Counted from the stretch's first letter, positions 22,130 to 35,726 are shown. The stretch: DNA of 64,000 nt from Ottelia alismoides (GCA_037367405.1 JAZKJV010010123.1:1-64000), one strand, 5' to 3'. Translations and numbers: made by a program. Notes: generated by a model from the letters alone, not told the origin.

Positions 22130-24230
22130 TTCCCCTATACTTTACGTTTGCTAGTCCCTTAGCAAACACTTATTTGAAAAACAAGAAAAGAAAAAAAACC
22201 ATAGTTGATTATTAAACTTATCTTCCTTAAATTGGAGTGTGAAGCTCAGTTAGACCTTTGGATTATTAATTTGGCAGAACCTTATTGGGAAATAGGTTTA
22301 AGAATCAATAGGCTCCAAGTTCCACAGTTTTATGGTCATGACTCCTTAATAACTAGGTTAGAACAAGTCTACGTACGCAAACTCTAATGACTATGAATCT
22401 TTCCTTGTACTGTGTAAGTGATATGTACCTCCCCACCTCAGAAATGACAAAGAAACAACCTCCCTCAACAAGTTAACTCTAATCCCCCAGTCTAACAGCT
22501 CTTTCCTCGAGGAGCGAGGTATTCCCTTCTAAGTTCAAGTACAACCAGCTCAAGAAGAAGGGGAAAGAAGAGAATAAACCATGACTAGTGTAGCCAAATA
22601 TCCCTTGGAGATTAACCAGAGTATCTAAGTCTCCAGCTGCAAGCTTCCATGAGATGAGACGGTGGAACATATAAGTTTTGCTTAGTCACTATATACACTC
22701 TGACATGCATTTTATTCTCAAACAAGCATGTCCCCTTTTTTGGAATTTTCACAATTTTGCACATTTTTTGATGTGCATATGTACAACATATCTACATGGT
22801 GCAACATATACATAAGGAGTTTTCTTTTTGAGCCACTAGACTATCCCTCTTTTGAAGCATTATTACAACCCAGAATCTCCTATCTTTAGACTTCAATGCC
22901 ACTAGACTAGGTTGAGGTGCACATCCCTCCCTAGAGGAAGACGAGAGGTTTCGGCTAGCTGTACTACCCTCGTATGCTACTCCAAGCCAAATGATTATGC
23001 CTCCTCGCCACCTCATCCGTGTTGAGCTACGTGTAAGGTGTGTGTCCAAGTCAAGCCATTGTCTCTGAGAGTAATGTGTGCATTGTTAAGTGTTCTACTT
23101 AGGCTCATCAAGATGACATGTGAACATAGCCTAGTGGACTTGAAGAATTAAGTCACTATGGATATGAAAAGTCTTAACACCAAATCATATAAGGTTCCTT
23201 TGAAGTTAAGTGGATTAAGGTCTTAACCAAGCTTCATTCTTCAATTTAATTCCAGACTAGTTTAAATGTCAATTATGATTCTGAAGAATGTACATACAAG
23301 TATGTACAAAACAATTTTTGTGGAAAATTTTTTCAAAATATGCAAATTTTTATGGAACTTTTTGAATGCAGGAAAGAAGAGAAAGATTTTGCAAAATATT
23401 TTTACAAGCATTTACAAACAAATTTTGCAAGCATTTATTTTCAAATAAACTTTCCAAAAATTTTGTACAATATACATAATTTTGATACAAAAATTATTTA
23501 TAACAAAGTTTACAATCAAAATCATTCTTGTAAATGTTTGTACAAAAATAATTTCTACAAAAGGCTTTTACAAACATTTTTGTGATAGACAATTTTAAAA
23601 TTTTTGTGATTTTTAGCCATGTTATAAACATACACACACAAAGTACGAGTTATGGCTAAAGTATATATACAATATATACGACACCCCCTATACTTAGCTC
23701 AAATAATGTCCTCAGAGTGATCAAAGAGCGATGAAAGAAGACATAGCTCGTGCTGAGTATGGGGACGTGAAAAGAATGCTATACTACAACGACGAATGAA
23801 AGAATAAAATTAATAGAAATCGGGGATCCCTCCATACTTAGGATCAATTAATCCTAAGTACAGAAGACTATACAAAAGGGGAAAACCAAAGAATAGGATG
23901 TGTAGGCATTACCTCCCCTATAACTAAGGTAAAATATCCCTAAGTATGGGCAACAAAACAAAGGTAATTGAATCAAATGGACAATCATGTATTCAACACT
24001 CCCCCATACTTAGGGCAAAGTTCAACCTAAGTATAGCATCATAATATGAAAGAGGGGTGTTGAACACAAAGAATGAATGATATAGACATAACGGATCTAT
24101 ACAGCTACGGAATAAAAGTGAAAATAAGGTATGAGATGCAAATGATGTGAGTCAAAGATCGCATCTCATATAAAATGAATAGGGGCAATGTCAACAATAA
24201 GCAGATCATGATCAAGATATGGCTTCATGC
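22130..24230 (-). other. 3' untranslated part of the Athila-like element, with polypurine tract
   Basis: Lies between the integrase end and the 3' LTR. The polypurine tract is next to the LTR: on the - strand AAAGTATAGGGGAA ends at 22130. The rest has no domain; short ORFs here (22205-22387, 22792-23049, 23266-23585) overlap on different strands and are not supported. Near 23290-23580 the DNA is a low-complexity run of ACAAA, TTTGCAA and TTTACAA words. Near 23685 and 23844 the strings CCCCTATACTTAGC and CCTCCATACTTAGG recur, resembling extra polypurine-like tracts, a known habit of this lineage. Confidence 0.6.
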
Positions 24231-24426
24231 GTTGACCGTTAACTCAGAAGGTGGAACCATATGACATCTCAGATATATCAATGCTTTCGTTGTCGTGCAC
24301 TTTTCTGACCAAGTATGGTCCTTTCCATTTACTATGTAATTTCTCTGGAAATAATCTCAACCTAGCATCAAATATCCATAATCTTTGGTTCGTTTCAAAC
24401 TGTTTATGGCTGATGTGAGAATCATG

Positions 24427-25250
24427 TCATATCTTCACTCTATCCTTATACTGTAGGCTACTTGAGAAGGTTGTGTCTCTCAACTCCTCCAGGACTGCCA
24501 ATTCTGCTTTCCTTTGTTCTCCTGCACTCTTGGTATCTAATAATTGCTCAGTAACTGCCCAAAGTGACTTGTGCTTGATCTCCATTGGTAAGTGGCATGG
24601 CTTTCTATAAACGAGCCGAAAGGGAGATGTGCCCAAAGGTTTCTTGAAGGAAGTCCTACAGGCCCACCAGACTGAGTCCATAAGCATTGACCAGTCCTTT
24701 CGGTCTGGGCAGACAACCTTCTGCAGAATAGTCTTTATCTCCCTATTCAGAACCTTAGCAAGACTATTAGTTTGTGGATTATATGAAGTGGCAACTCTAT
24801 GGTCAATGCTGAACTCGTTAGCAAGGTCACATACCTTGCTGTTGATAAAATGCCCCCCCGTCAGAAATCAAGACTCTAGGTACCCCGAACCGTGAAATGA
24901 TATTCTTCCTTAAAAATTTGCAAACTGTCTTTGCATCTGTGGTTCGGGCGGGGATGGTATCAACCCAACGACTAATATAATCTACAACAAGCAAAATGTA
25001 CTCAAGCCCCTGACTCTTAGGGAATGGACCCATGAAATCGATGCCCCATGCATCAAAAACCTCACAGAAGTGGATGGGTTGCATCAACATCATATCACGC
25101 TATCCACAAGTGCCCATCCTCTAACAGTCAGTGCATCTCTTCACGAATTCATCTGAATCCTTGAAGAGGGTAGGCCACCAAAGGTTGGATTGGAGAACTT
25201 TCTATGATTTCCATCTCCCAGAGTGATTTCCTCCTGCTTGAAGCTTGTGG
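24427..25250 (-). pseudogene. Athila-like integrase, broken; catalytic Glu replaced
   Basis: Read on the - strand. The zinc-finger end (SNLWWPTLFKD then RCTDC) is near 25125-25180, after a stop. The core frame 24827-25093 carries WGIDFMGPF with the first catalytic Asp and LISDGG with the second. The frame then shifts; from about 24770 it reads NPQTNSLAKVLNREIK. Other family members have GQAE at that point, so the third acidic residue is Lys here (codon on the + strand at 24754-24756). The C-terminal frame 24427-24687 has WACRTSFKKPLGTSPFRLVY and a LEELRD tail. Integrase inserts the element's cDNA; this copy cannot, because of the frameshifts and the lost Glu. Confidence 0.85.
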
Positions 25251-25499
25251 CAGTAAGTGAGGACGCTATGGTGCCCTTCCTGAGGAATACACCGACGCCA
25301 GACACTATCTCCCCCTTCATGGTAAAGAGTGGGATCCTCCCAATGGTACGGCTTGACCTTCATGAGGAAGGTATCAAGTAGATTTCTGGGTCAACTTTGT
25401 GGAACTTTCTTGGCAACAAGATAGTTCACAATATCGGTGTACCATGGAAGTAGGGTGATATCAAGAATCGTCTCATTTAGAAAGGTCTCTGTGATTGGT

Positions 25500-27029
25500 G
25501 TGGTCTGCTCTGAATCCTCAAGATGCTCTAATCGGGAGAGGTGATCCGCCACTACATTCTTAACTCCAGGTTAATCCTTAATCTCTATGTCAAACTCCTG
25601 GAGTAGAAGGATCCATCTGGTTAATCTGGCTTCGACATCCTTCTTTACCATGAGGTATCATATGGCGGTGTGATCCATGTAAATTGTCACTCCAGATCCA
25701 AGAATGTAAGATCATAACTTATCCAAATCAAAGACTACGGCTAGCATCTCCTTCTCAATCACGATGTAGTTCCACTGAGCAGCATCTAAAGTTCGGATAG
25801 CGTAATGAATGGCAAAAGGTAATCCATCCCTCCTCTGTCCAAGCACAAACCCTATGGCAAAATTAGAAGTGTCTGTCATGATCTTGAATGGGAGAGACCA
25901 ATCGGTGGTTGAAGGATATGAGCCTGCGCAACTAATCCCTTGAGAGTCTCAAATGATGCAAGACACTTATCATTTACATTGAACTCAGTGCCTTTTGTCA
26001 GCAGATAAGTAAGCGGACAGGCAATCCTACTGAAGACTTGTATGAACTGTCAGTAGAAATCGGCATGCCCCAGAAAAGATCGCAACTATTATAAATTAGA
26101 CAGTGGATGGAGTTCTTGATGATATCCACCTTGGTCGGATCAACCTCCATGCCCCTGTTGGAGATGATATGGCCAAGGATCGTCCTGTGAGTCATCATGA
26201 AATGACTCTTCTCCCAAGATAGAACAAGGTTGACCTCGATGCAGCGCTGAAGTACTCACTCTAGGCAGTCAAGACAAGTATCAAACCCATCGCCATAGAC
26301 TGAAAAGTCATCCATGAAGACCTCTAAACATTCGCCCACCATATCCAAGAAGATGGAAAGCATGCACCTTTGGAATGTAGTCGGGGCATTACATAAACCA
26401 AGGAGCATCCATGTAAAAGCATATGTTCCGAACGAACATGTGAATGCCATTTTCTCCTGGTCTTTGGGTGCTATGACCACCTGATTGTACCCCGAGTACC
26501 TGTCGAGAAAATAGTAGTGCCTCTTCTCAGCCAACCTCTCGATAATCTGATCAATAAACGACGGTGGGAAATGAGCCTTCTTTGTGTCCTGATTCAATCA
26601 TCTGTGGTCCACACAGACCCTCCAAGAAGTGGGTACTCTAGTATCTATATCCTCTCTAGACTCGCTCACAATAGTTGTGATACCCGTCTTCTTGGGTACT
26701 ACATGTAACCGACTAACCCATTTGGAGTCGAATATGAGGTAGATAAAATCGGTGCTCCACCACTTAGATATCTCTTTCATGACCACATCTCAAAGATTCG
26801 GGTTCAGCCTTCGCTGGAACTCACACGATGGCTTGGCATCCTCTTCAAGATAGATGTGGTGGGAGCACAGGGCTAGACTTATCCTCTGGAGATCAGCTAC
26901 ACTCCATCCTATTGCCTTGCAGTTTCTTTCAAGAACCCCCATCAAACGAGATTCTTGGTCTTTAGTCAAATTTGCTGACATAATGACTGGGAACATCTCT
27001 GTATCACTCGTAAGGAACCTATACTTCAT
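25500..27029 (-). pseudogene. Athila-like reverse transcriptase and RNase H, broken
   Basis: Read on the - strand. The RT starts near 27029 with blocks such as LQRISLALCSHHIYLEEDAK, then WVSRLHVVPKKTGIT near 26720. The frame 26256-26597 contains HFPPSFIDQIIERLA, YYFLDRYSGYNQ, MAFTCSFGTYAF and FMDDFSVYG, so the catalytic Asp pair is intact. The thumb (ILGHIISNRGMEVD) is near 26150-26190. RNase H follows with VVFDLDKLWSYI, the MDHTA block and LTRWILLLQEFD near 25590-25800, ending in VVADHLSR near 25550. Stops and frameshifts separate these pieces. The order and sequence fit Athila rather than Tekay. Confidence 0.88.
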
Positions 27030-27542
27030 GCTCTACAGCAAGGTCTTTAATTCAGGACAAGTAGGAGCTGACAAATCTGGCTTATGAAAAGTCTGCATGA
27101 AGACTACCAGATCTGTATGTGAGAACTCTCGTTGAATCTACAAATCTGACAAAGACAACCCTGCTGGTATATTTGCCAACTGTACTGGCTCGCTCTCCGT
27201 CCTAGTTGTGGGCTCTGTGGATACTAGACATGGAAAATAAACATTAAATTCTTGCCAACCAAAATCAATGTTTGTGTTCAAATGATCTGAGTCTGAATCA
27301 CATGAAATAAAATTTGCTTCGCTACCTTGATCGCAATCCTCAGCCTCTAAGGTGTCATGTGCCATGAGTGCGGTCTCTGAACTCTCATCAGCTATCATTT
27401 GTAACTCAGTAGTGTCTGAAGGTGTGACAAGAGCTCATGATGCTAGATCTGTCCAAACTGTTTCATCATATGTAATCACAAAAACACACTCCCGATGGAT
27501 GTCTATCTCTGCATCTGTCATCTTCTCTGAGTCGGTAGTCTG

Positions 27543-27935
27543 CTATGAGAAAGTTGAATCTCTGGCTCTAGTCTCCTCAATCATCTCCATTTGTACACTT
27601 CCGCCATCGAAGTGAAAGTATACCTTCCCACTACCATGAGCGGACACGGTCTTGGTTGTGGCCAAGAAAGGTCGTCCTAAGATGATGGGGGTATCGGTCA
27701 CAGATTCAGGGATCTCCATGTCCAGTACAACAAAGTCCACGGGGAATTTCATGCCCTGAATTTTGACGACAATGTCCTTTAATAACCCCTTCGGCCTCTT
27801 AACATATCTATCAACAAACTAAAGGACTTTCTTGTTTATTTAAGAGGGCCAAACTCGAATAGGTCGAGTAAGGCAGCTGGGAGAAGGTTAATCGAGGAAC
27901 CACTATCTAATAGAGTACGATCGAACCGCTGCTCA
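27543..27935 (-). pseudogene. Athila-like aspartic protease
   Basis: Read on the - strand. LLDSGSSINLLPAALLDLF near 27850-27915 holds the catalytic DSG (Asp codon on the + strand at 27905-27907). The flap and C-terminal half follow in 27543-27752 with FPVDFVVLDMEIPES and PIILGRPFLAT. A stop (after the GPLK block) lies between the halves. It would process the gag-pol polyprotein. It sits between gag and RT, as expected. Confidence 0.85.
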
Positions 27936-28197
27936 TGGATATGGCATCTGACATAAGGGCTCCTACATCTGGTCTCTTGGGTGGCAATCGATTCTGGATA
28001 GCAAAGCAGGTGGCACGGGTGAGCACATGGATTTTTGCATTATGGTTCTTATTCTTCCTACGGATGGTGGTCTTCTCTCTCAAGTTCTTCTGGAATAGAG
28101 GAATGTGCTTAAGTGCCTCCTAAAGAGTCAGTTGTACCTGGAATCTATCAGTTAGTTGTACCTGGAATCTGTCTATCATCTGCTCGCTAAACTCTAA

Positions 28198-30732
28198 CTA
28201 GTGCCTCTTTTTTGGATTTTCTATTTTTGTCCCCTTTCTTAAGCGTAGTGATTGAGGGAAGGGGATAGAAGGACCCTCTCCAGAGAGATGAGGGTCAGGA
28301 GTAGGTTCATGTGCATTCAATAAGCTAGAATCCATGCAAAGATCATTGGGCACAATAGATGGACTCACAGGAGATACAGAAACCTTTCCTTTATTCATAT
28401 TTGTTATTTTTGCCATTTTTACATTTTTTTAATTTTCTATAAGTGTCCTCAAGTACAAGATGAGCCAACACAACAGAAGGAAACTTGGTGGCATCAGTAC
28501 CACCGACAACACCTGAACTTGCAACATTAGTACCGTACTCTGGCCTGGAAGATGGTAACAGTGGCGTCAGTACCACCATCTGCAACTGGAAATACGACGT
28601 CCTCAGTACCATTTCCTGGATCAATATCCTTGGTGGTTTAAACACCATCATCATCATCATGGTGAACAACATGAATACCGCTCCCGACTTCATCTGGCAC
28701 TCTAGAGTCTGCATCAGGATGTTGCCTAGACATTCGTCACCGGCTGACTTCCTACCACTCTTAAGTGTCACAAAATCAACATCACATATAGAAGAGGAAG
28801 TATCATCCAAAATATCACTAGGAGCAGTGGTCTCTGTAAACTATTTCTGCTCAGATTTCCTCTTTAGATTATTTGGATTGGATTCAATCTGAGCGGGTAT
28901 GGCAGTGTTGCCCTTTATTATCTCCCTCATTTCCTATTGAAACTCGTCCATTCTCGACAGAAGGAGTCTTGTTGATCAGAGAGTAAGTGAGCGAGGTCAT
29001 CAAGGGTTGGGTTCTCATAAACTGGTGCATGAGAACCAAACAGGTTGCCTCACTGGACATGAGGCTAACTCTGCTGCTGGTAGTGAGGAGGGGGTTAAGA
29101 GTACTGCTAAGGCTGTTGCGGCTGCATCCACTGTTATCCATGGTACGGGGATGAGGACCATGTTGCTGCTGATGATGGGAGTATTGGGGCTGTTGGTGTT
29201 GGTTGCCCTGCCTTTCTAGAGTTGGAGGCTGCTGCTGGGAAGAGGTGCCTCCAGTGGACCATCGAAAGCCAGGATGATCACGACGAATCCTAAGTTGTGG
29301 TTGGTACTAGGAGTACCAGTCCCATTGACTTCCATCAATGACTTCTGCTTCTCATGGAGTGGCAGGGGAAGGGATATTAAGAGCTGATCCGACTGGTATA
29401 CCACCATCTGAGTGTCTGAAGATGTTGGTGGCTGCTGGTACTGCTGGAGCTGCTGGACTGGCTCTATCTAGATGTTGTGAACATGACGATATGAGGAAGA
29501 AGGCTGGGAAGAGGTACTCTTTGGATTTGTCCATAACCTAAAATAGGGATGAGAAGTCGTCTGTGCCTCTTGGAGACATATGATCTGGGTCTTCAGGTCA
29601 CTCAAAGTTTGGGCCAGCTCATCGATCTTGTTGAGCTTATCTAGGCCCTGACACTACTTCTTCTCAATAATATCTATCCGGTCCAACTTTTGGCTAATGA
29701 TTCCCATATCGGCAGCCAACGACTCTGCTTGTGTTGCTGCTGAAGAAGATGTGGAAGGACAGACATCAACGCAAGCAATCCTCTGGTAAGAAATCACTTG
29801 TGGGAGAGGCTCCCCCTGAGTATAGACGTGGGTCTGGGACATCACTGTGTAGTTCTCTGCCATCTCCTCATAGATGGCTCAGACTTGGTCTTCATCCTTG
29901 GCAAAGTAGGAACCTCTGCACAAGGCGTTCACAAGCCCCTGCAGCTCATGTGTCACCCACAAAAGAAACTCTGGACGAGGCTGGGCTTGCTGATATCATG
30001 GTGGGGACACCTATCGATGAGCTCTCTAAAGCGATCCCAAGATTCATGGAACTGTTCATGTGGGATCATAGTGAAGATGCTGATCATAACTCTCGCTTCA
30101 TTGGTCCGATCGAGTGGATAATACTTGTTGAAGTACTTGGTTTGGGGCAGCTCCCAAGTAGTAACCACCCTCCCTAGGTGCTTCAACCAGTAGGCTGCTC
30201 TGTCAACCAAAGAGAACGGGAAGGCAATCAGCTTGATGGTATCCTCATCCACAAATCTATCGTGGATGGTGCTACAGATAATCTCAAACTCCTGCAGATG
30301 GAGATGGGGCTCCTCGGTGGCTAGCCCATGGAACTTGGGCAGTAACTGAATGGTCTGAGGGAGAAGCTTGAAGTCGCCTAGGATCTCGAGCACTTGGATC
30401 CATCTGTGGGTGAGGGTTTCTCAAGGATTGTGCAACTGCCTCATTGTGCGTGTTGGTCTGGCTGGCTCCTACAGCTCATCTTGACGTCCATCTCCTCCCT
30501 CAGCTCTGGGTATCTCTCCACTGACAGCTGGTCTCTACGGCTCCTCTTGTCCAACTCTCATCTGCGTGAGCTCTCTCCTCACCTCTGCCATGAATGCTCC
30601 TTGGTCCCTGATATCTCTTTGCATGGTCTCCAAGGAGTCTAGTAGCATGTTGTTGATGGCATCTTGGTCCAATACGAATGGAAATCTCTTGTGGCTGCTC
30701 ATCAGTACTTCCCTCGCTGCTAGCCATGTCAC
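28198..30732 (-). pseudogene. Athila-like gag, broken
   Basis: Read on the - strand. The N-terminus is near 30726 with MASSEGSTDEQPQ; the next segment is in another frame (DQDAINNMLLDSLETMQRDI). The main capsid block is 29953-30393 (146 residues) with LLPKFHGLATEEPHLHLQEF, FPFSLVDRAAYWL, TTWEL and a WDRFRELIDRCPHH segment, which matches Athila gag. The distal part (28391-29860) is low-complexity and frame-broken; Gln- and Met-rich stretches from CAG/CTG-type and CAT repeats near 28650 and 29165 lie there. No zinc knuckle was seen. Opposite-strand ORFs (for example 29731-30177) are shadows. Confidence 0.85.
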
Positions 30733-32327
30733 CAGTCTCTACAAGGGCAAAAAACACTAGCTCAGGTGATGTCAAGTGAACATATAGATGTGCTGGCCTC
30801 TGTACTGGTACCTCGTGTGTGGAAGAAGGGTGGTTTAGGGGGAACAGGATGGAGGTGAATTCGCATTCAGAGAGAGGGTTTGAGCTCTCTGAAGCCACAC
30901 CAGATGAATGGGGAGGAGTGCTGAAAAGTGATGCTGCTAGAGGTAGCCTAAGGGACCTCATTACCATCATCGTGATGTGTGTATTTATGAAGAGTAGATA
31001 TGGCACACAAACAATATGAGAAATCAAAACCTCAATTCACCTACGCAACACAATGTAATGACCAAAAAGGCTTGATTGTTAATCTTGTCAGATTTTATTA
31101 GGTGAACATCCAATCTATCTGAGCGGTTAAGCAAGTTTTTAGGAGCCCGTTGTCCCCAAGAGACTGGCCCGAATTCTATGACTTGTTATTTCTCGCTAGT
31201 ATGAGATGCAGATCGTTTACCGGCTACCCAATCTGCTAAGGAAGTCCAGACCGATTACCGGCTACCTAGTGAAATCCTCACTGGAAAATATCTAATCAAT
31301 AAAATCGGTAGTCTGAAGAGAGTTTAGGCGTGGCTCTATCCTAGTGTGCGGGTTGCTCTCTCGCTACAGATAAATCAAACAATTGGGGGGTGACTCTCCC
31401 CAAAACAAAGATTTTTAGTGAAGTTTGGTATTTGTTCAAATTTTATTTAGCAGTCCTAGATTTTATTAGTTATCTTTTTTATGTATTTTTCTGAATAAAT
31501 GCAATGTATAATGAATTTTGCTATTTCCTTTTTATTTAAGTCCAAGAAAACTAGGGGATGAAGATGGAAAAACTGATGCACGATCAAACAGTATGATGCA
31601 TGCAGAGATAGAGATGCGTACCTTGCTCTAGGCACTCTACATGCAAGGTGATCCGCACATAAATTAAAAGACAGAAATAAACTAATCTATATTATGCACG
31701 AGGAAATCATCCCTAAGATGAGTAACTTCTATTAACGGGAAAAGCTGGTAGTTAATTAATCAAAAAAGAGACTAGAGTCCAGTCTTAGAGGCCGATCGGT
31801 GCCCACTATACGGTCTCTCTCTGTGCATGGTCTCTTAACTGATTAAATTAACTTTTTCTTTTATTTGACTAAGTCAGATTACGTTCTATAAAAATAAATG
31901 GTCTATTAGGGTGTTTGGACCTAGCTAATTATCAACCTCAAGCAAATAGAAATCCTAAATCTACGGGGCAAATCCTCAAGAATCAAATAGAAAATAAATG
32001 CGAAAAATCATGAAAACCTGCAGTGAGGTCCACCGAGTACACCGGCACTCGGCGAAATAGACCCTGGATAATCCAAGTGTCCAGAGAGTTTAAAGTTATT
32101 ACAATAATATTCACAAAAATAAATCTATCTATGCTAACTATCTCCTCTGCACCTATGCTACTCCTCTGATGTGATCCCCTCCAAAGAGAACCATCTTGTC
32201 CTCCAGGCAGTTCCCTCGCACAAAAAGTGAAACAAAAGATGGCCAGAAAATAGTTATACAAGATATATACAAAAATAAAGGAATAAAATCAAACTACTAA
32301 GCCGTGCTCCCCGGAACGATGCCATTC
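30733..32327 (-). other. 5' leader and primer-binding site of the Athila-like element
   Basis: Between the gag start and the 5' LTR. The primer-binding site is next to the LTR: on the - strand TGGCATCGTTCCGGGGA (+ strand about 32308-32324) closely matches the TGGCGCCGTTGCCGGGGA site used by Athila elements (Asp-type tRNA). The leader is about 1.6 kb. Two copies of a GTTTACCGGCTACC or GATTACCGGCTACC string lie near 31214 and 31252. ORF 31983-32261 is not supported. Confidence 0.75.
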
Positions 32328-35300
32328 TGATGACACATTTTTACAATCGACTAAGGGTAAATAAATAAGATCATGTGTCGTTGTCCTCAATCAATCAAAT
32401 CGGTCACAAGAAAATCAAACCACATAAAGATAAATCAATAGAATGTAAGCGACTTCACTATTATATTTACCTGGTATATCGACCAGGGTCAAACACAAGG
32501 AGCGTGATTTAAAAACTTAGTAGCCGGATTTCAGGAATACAAATGTTTTTGGTGGTTTTTATGTTTTGCAAAATTTAAATTTTCAAAATAGAAGCAACAA
32601 GCACACGGCACTCACACACTCTTTTTGTATTTTTTTAACATATAAAAAATAATCAGAAAATTGAAATAAAAATATTTTTGGTTTTTATAGGTTTTAAGTT
32701 GTTTTAGGTAAATTTTATAAAATTTTTAAATGCTTTTGGGATTTTCTAAAATCAAACAGTAGCAAGAAGGGTACACAATGCGCAACCATGAGTAAATTGC
32801 AAGTTAAAAATATTAAAAATGCCCAAAACTCCTGGATGGTATTTTTATGATAAATATTAGGAAATATCTACAAATAGAGACTGAAATAAATATATTTGAA
32901 TTTTTGTATAATTTTATATATTTTTAAATTTTTCGATATTTTGAAATATTTATGACTTTTATAAGGTATTTTAAACCAAAATTAACACTTTAGATAAAAG
33001 ATAGCAAAAGACAACTACCTAATTTTTATAGAATTTTAAGGTAATATTTCGATTTTTTTATAATTTTTCAAAGACAGACATGACACTTTTTATAGGTTTT
33101 TGAATTTTTAATAATACAAATGCGAAGAAATTAGCTAGCCAAAATTACAACCAAGATAACATGCAAACAAAAGTCACAAAGAATTTTTGTGTTATTTTCG
33201 GAGTCAATTTCCTATTTATTGAGTTGAATAAAGGACAAGAAGTTAAAAACATTTCACAAGGACCTTTCTACAAAGAAAATAAGTTCCAGGGCCTAACAAA
33301 TAAGAAGTATTAAAACTCAAGTGCCTCTTATGCAAATTATCTACACAAGTCGTGTGCTTTATGTGACTCGTACGAATAGGGGCATAAGTGAAAATGTCAA
33401 AACATGAAGTTCATTCCATAACAAATAAAGAGTTCAGGGTAAGAACTGCAAATAACCCAAAGTAACACGTGGGGATGCATGCGACTCTAACTCGACTGGA
33501 CTAAAATGCAAATAACTAAAACTAGAAGGTCTAAACTGCAAATACCTTTAAATAATTGTTACAATGATGGGATTAAGCTGAAATAAAATAAAAGGCAGGG
33601 TCCATGGTTAAGTTTACCCTTGCAGACACGTGGCACACGCGTGATTAATCTCTAACGTCCGGTCCTGATGTGCTCTGCAAAAGAGATCTGAAGGTCATGG
33701 TAGTGGCGTAGTTGAGCGGTCAGATCTGACAAAAGGGTCTGATCCAACAGTTTACAGATTGAATCTATCGGGTAGCACAGATGAGGGCCCAAATCTGATC
33801 CAAGTGTTAGAATAAGATGTTATCGGATGGCTTGGATCATATCTGGGGTGACGACTCCCGATCAAATGGCAGGGGAGTAGGCTGAACGAACACAGCCCTA
33901 ACGAACTTCACTTGAGCGTGGAGGGTGATCCTTAGTTCCAATGAATGTACTAAGGGGCCCAACACAATCGTGATGGCTGTCCGCATCGACCAAGGGGGTC
34001 GGATGGAAGAGTGAATAGTCGGATGGTCTGGACGAGAATGCTCTGCTTGGAGCTGCTCCACTGGAGCAGAAGAGACTCTGTTGGGGAACCCTTTAAGTAT
34101 GCGAAGGGAGATGGATGATGAGTGTAACCGCCTAGAGGACGAAGCTTTGACCAAGTTTTATTCAGCTGGAACTAAAGAAAGCGGAAGGGGGAATGCTAAA
34201 TGACCTCTGGCGGAAGTGAGAGAGGAGGTCATTCCTAATCTTACTCCAGTGAGCAAGATCCAGGGTTGTCAGGTTGCGTAGGGAGATGGACAGTGAGTGG
34301 AGGTGTCGATATGAATGGCTGAATGTGAAGAATGGGAGCTCCGACTCGATGGTCGGAACAAAGATGGTGGAGATGACCGTGAGGGAAAGATCAGAGTAAA
34401 GAGCAAAAATAGAAGTGATCGAAGATGCCTTGTTGTGCTGATGTGAATGGCGAGGTTAGACGAAGTGAACGGTGGAGTTATGGCCTCGATCCTTCTGCGA
34501 TGGGCAGAAGAGGCTGGTCGTGGCGGAAGACTCCAGTCACGATGTGAGATGCTGCCGAATGGCCACCAATCCAAACTTTGGAGGATGCTATGAGCAGCTA
34601 TTGCTCCGTTGGTGCTAACGAGGGGGCGAGGGTGGCGCAAGACACAAGCTAAGGAGCTTGGGAGAAGGACGGGAGTATATATAGGAATGCTCAGTGATCT
34701 ACAAGGATCGGCGAGGGACGTAAAACCCTAAGCAGATCCAGATACGCCTAGGGATCCGTGAGGATCATGGATCCTAGAAGTGCAGTCGGGCAGTGGAATC
34801 GAGGAGAATGGGTGCCAGACCCGTTCTGGATAAATCGAAAAAATTGGGTCCGGAAGGTCTTGTCGGCTTGGGTCTGTTGGGGGAGAAGGTTAACCGAGGA
34901 CAACCTTCTGACATGGACCAATCAGATTGCAGAATTTTCAAAAATAAAAGAATATTAAATATAAAAGAGTAAATGATTTGAAAATAAAAAGTATATAAAA
35001 TAGAAAAATGTTTATTTTTTTAAAAACAGTTTTTTGTGATTTTTATTTTTTTATGAGAAAGATAAATAGGGTATATACAGTATAATGTGTTATATACAGG
35101 TATATTATACCTATGTATTATGTACAAGTGTTTTTATTTTATTATTTTTACAAAAATACATTTTATTTTATATTTTATTATTTACAAAATAATTTAAGGA
35201 GTACAAAATGATTTTTATTTGATTTTTATAAATTAATTAAGGTTGTAAAATAATTAGGTATTGTATTATATACATGTGGTCTTTGTACAATGAATTGTGG

Positions 35301-35726
35301 ATTTTATTTTTATATTATGTTTTTCTGCTTTTTATTTTATTTTTATATTATTACTAGGACTATAAATGTGTTAAAAAATAATAAGGTCTTTATATTTTGT
35401 AAAAACAAATATAAATAATTATTTGTACAGGTATAGGTGGTATGTACCATATACATTGTTCCCTATATCTCTCTACTTATTTCTTGTTGATCATGTCAAG
35501 ACTTGACCTTCTCTTGAGGTTTGGGTTACTCTATATTTATTCTAAATACATCCCTCTTTTTCTTTTCTCTTTATTCTTTTATTTTGGTAAAATAAATGCT
35601 AATTATGCAATATTAACAAAGACATGTACAAAGTTAATTTATTGTATTTACATATAATTACAGGTAGTTTCCCTAAAAGATAGAGCTAAAATAATAGAAT
35701 TAAGAATGAGAATCATAGATTCATCA
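32328..35726 (-). repeat. 5' LTR of the Athila-like element (3.4 kb)
   Basis: Runs from TGATGACAC to GATTCATCA on the + strand and matches 18839-22129. ORFs inside it (33837-34154, 34269-34640) mirror those of the other LTR with substitutions; I do not call them genes. This LTR would drive transcription leftward. Confidence 0.9.
34676..34683 (-). promoter_or_regulatory. TATA box in the Athila-like 5' LTR
   Basis: TATATATA within CCTATATATACTCCC on the - strand; the other LTR has a shorter TATATA at the matching place (21113-21118). It lies about 1.05 kb into the LTR as read on the - strand. Promoter role inferred from motif and conservation. Confidence 0.5.

Larger units (their letters stand above)
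18839..35726 (-). mobile_element. Athila-like Ty3/gypsy retrotransposon, structurally complete
   Basis: A 16.9-kb element on the - strand with two LTRs (18839-22129 and 32328-35726), a GGCAT target duplication on both sides, a primer-binding site beside the right LTR and a polypurine tract beside the left LTR. Reading leftward, the coding order is gag, protease, RT, RNase H, integrase, followed by a long 3' untranslated part, as in Athila. All domains are recognisable but interrupted by stops and frameshifts, so it is structurally full-length but not autonomous now. The two LTRs show frequent substitutions and several indels by eye, so the insertion is old. Confidence 0.92.

Noticed and set aside
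28485..28892. 135-codon + strand ORF and 139-codon - strand ORF overlapping
   Set aside because: Both fall in the low-complexity distal gag region with trinucleotide repeats; no motif supports either as a separate gene.
29731..30177. 148-codon ORF on the + strand
   Set aside because: It is the antisense of the Athila-like gag, whose - strand frame has clear capsid motifs.
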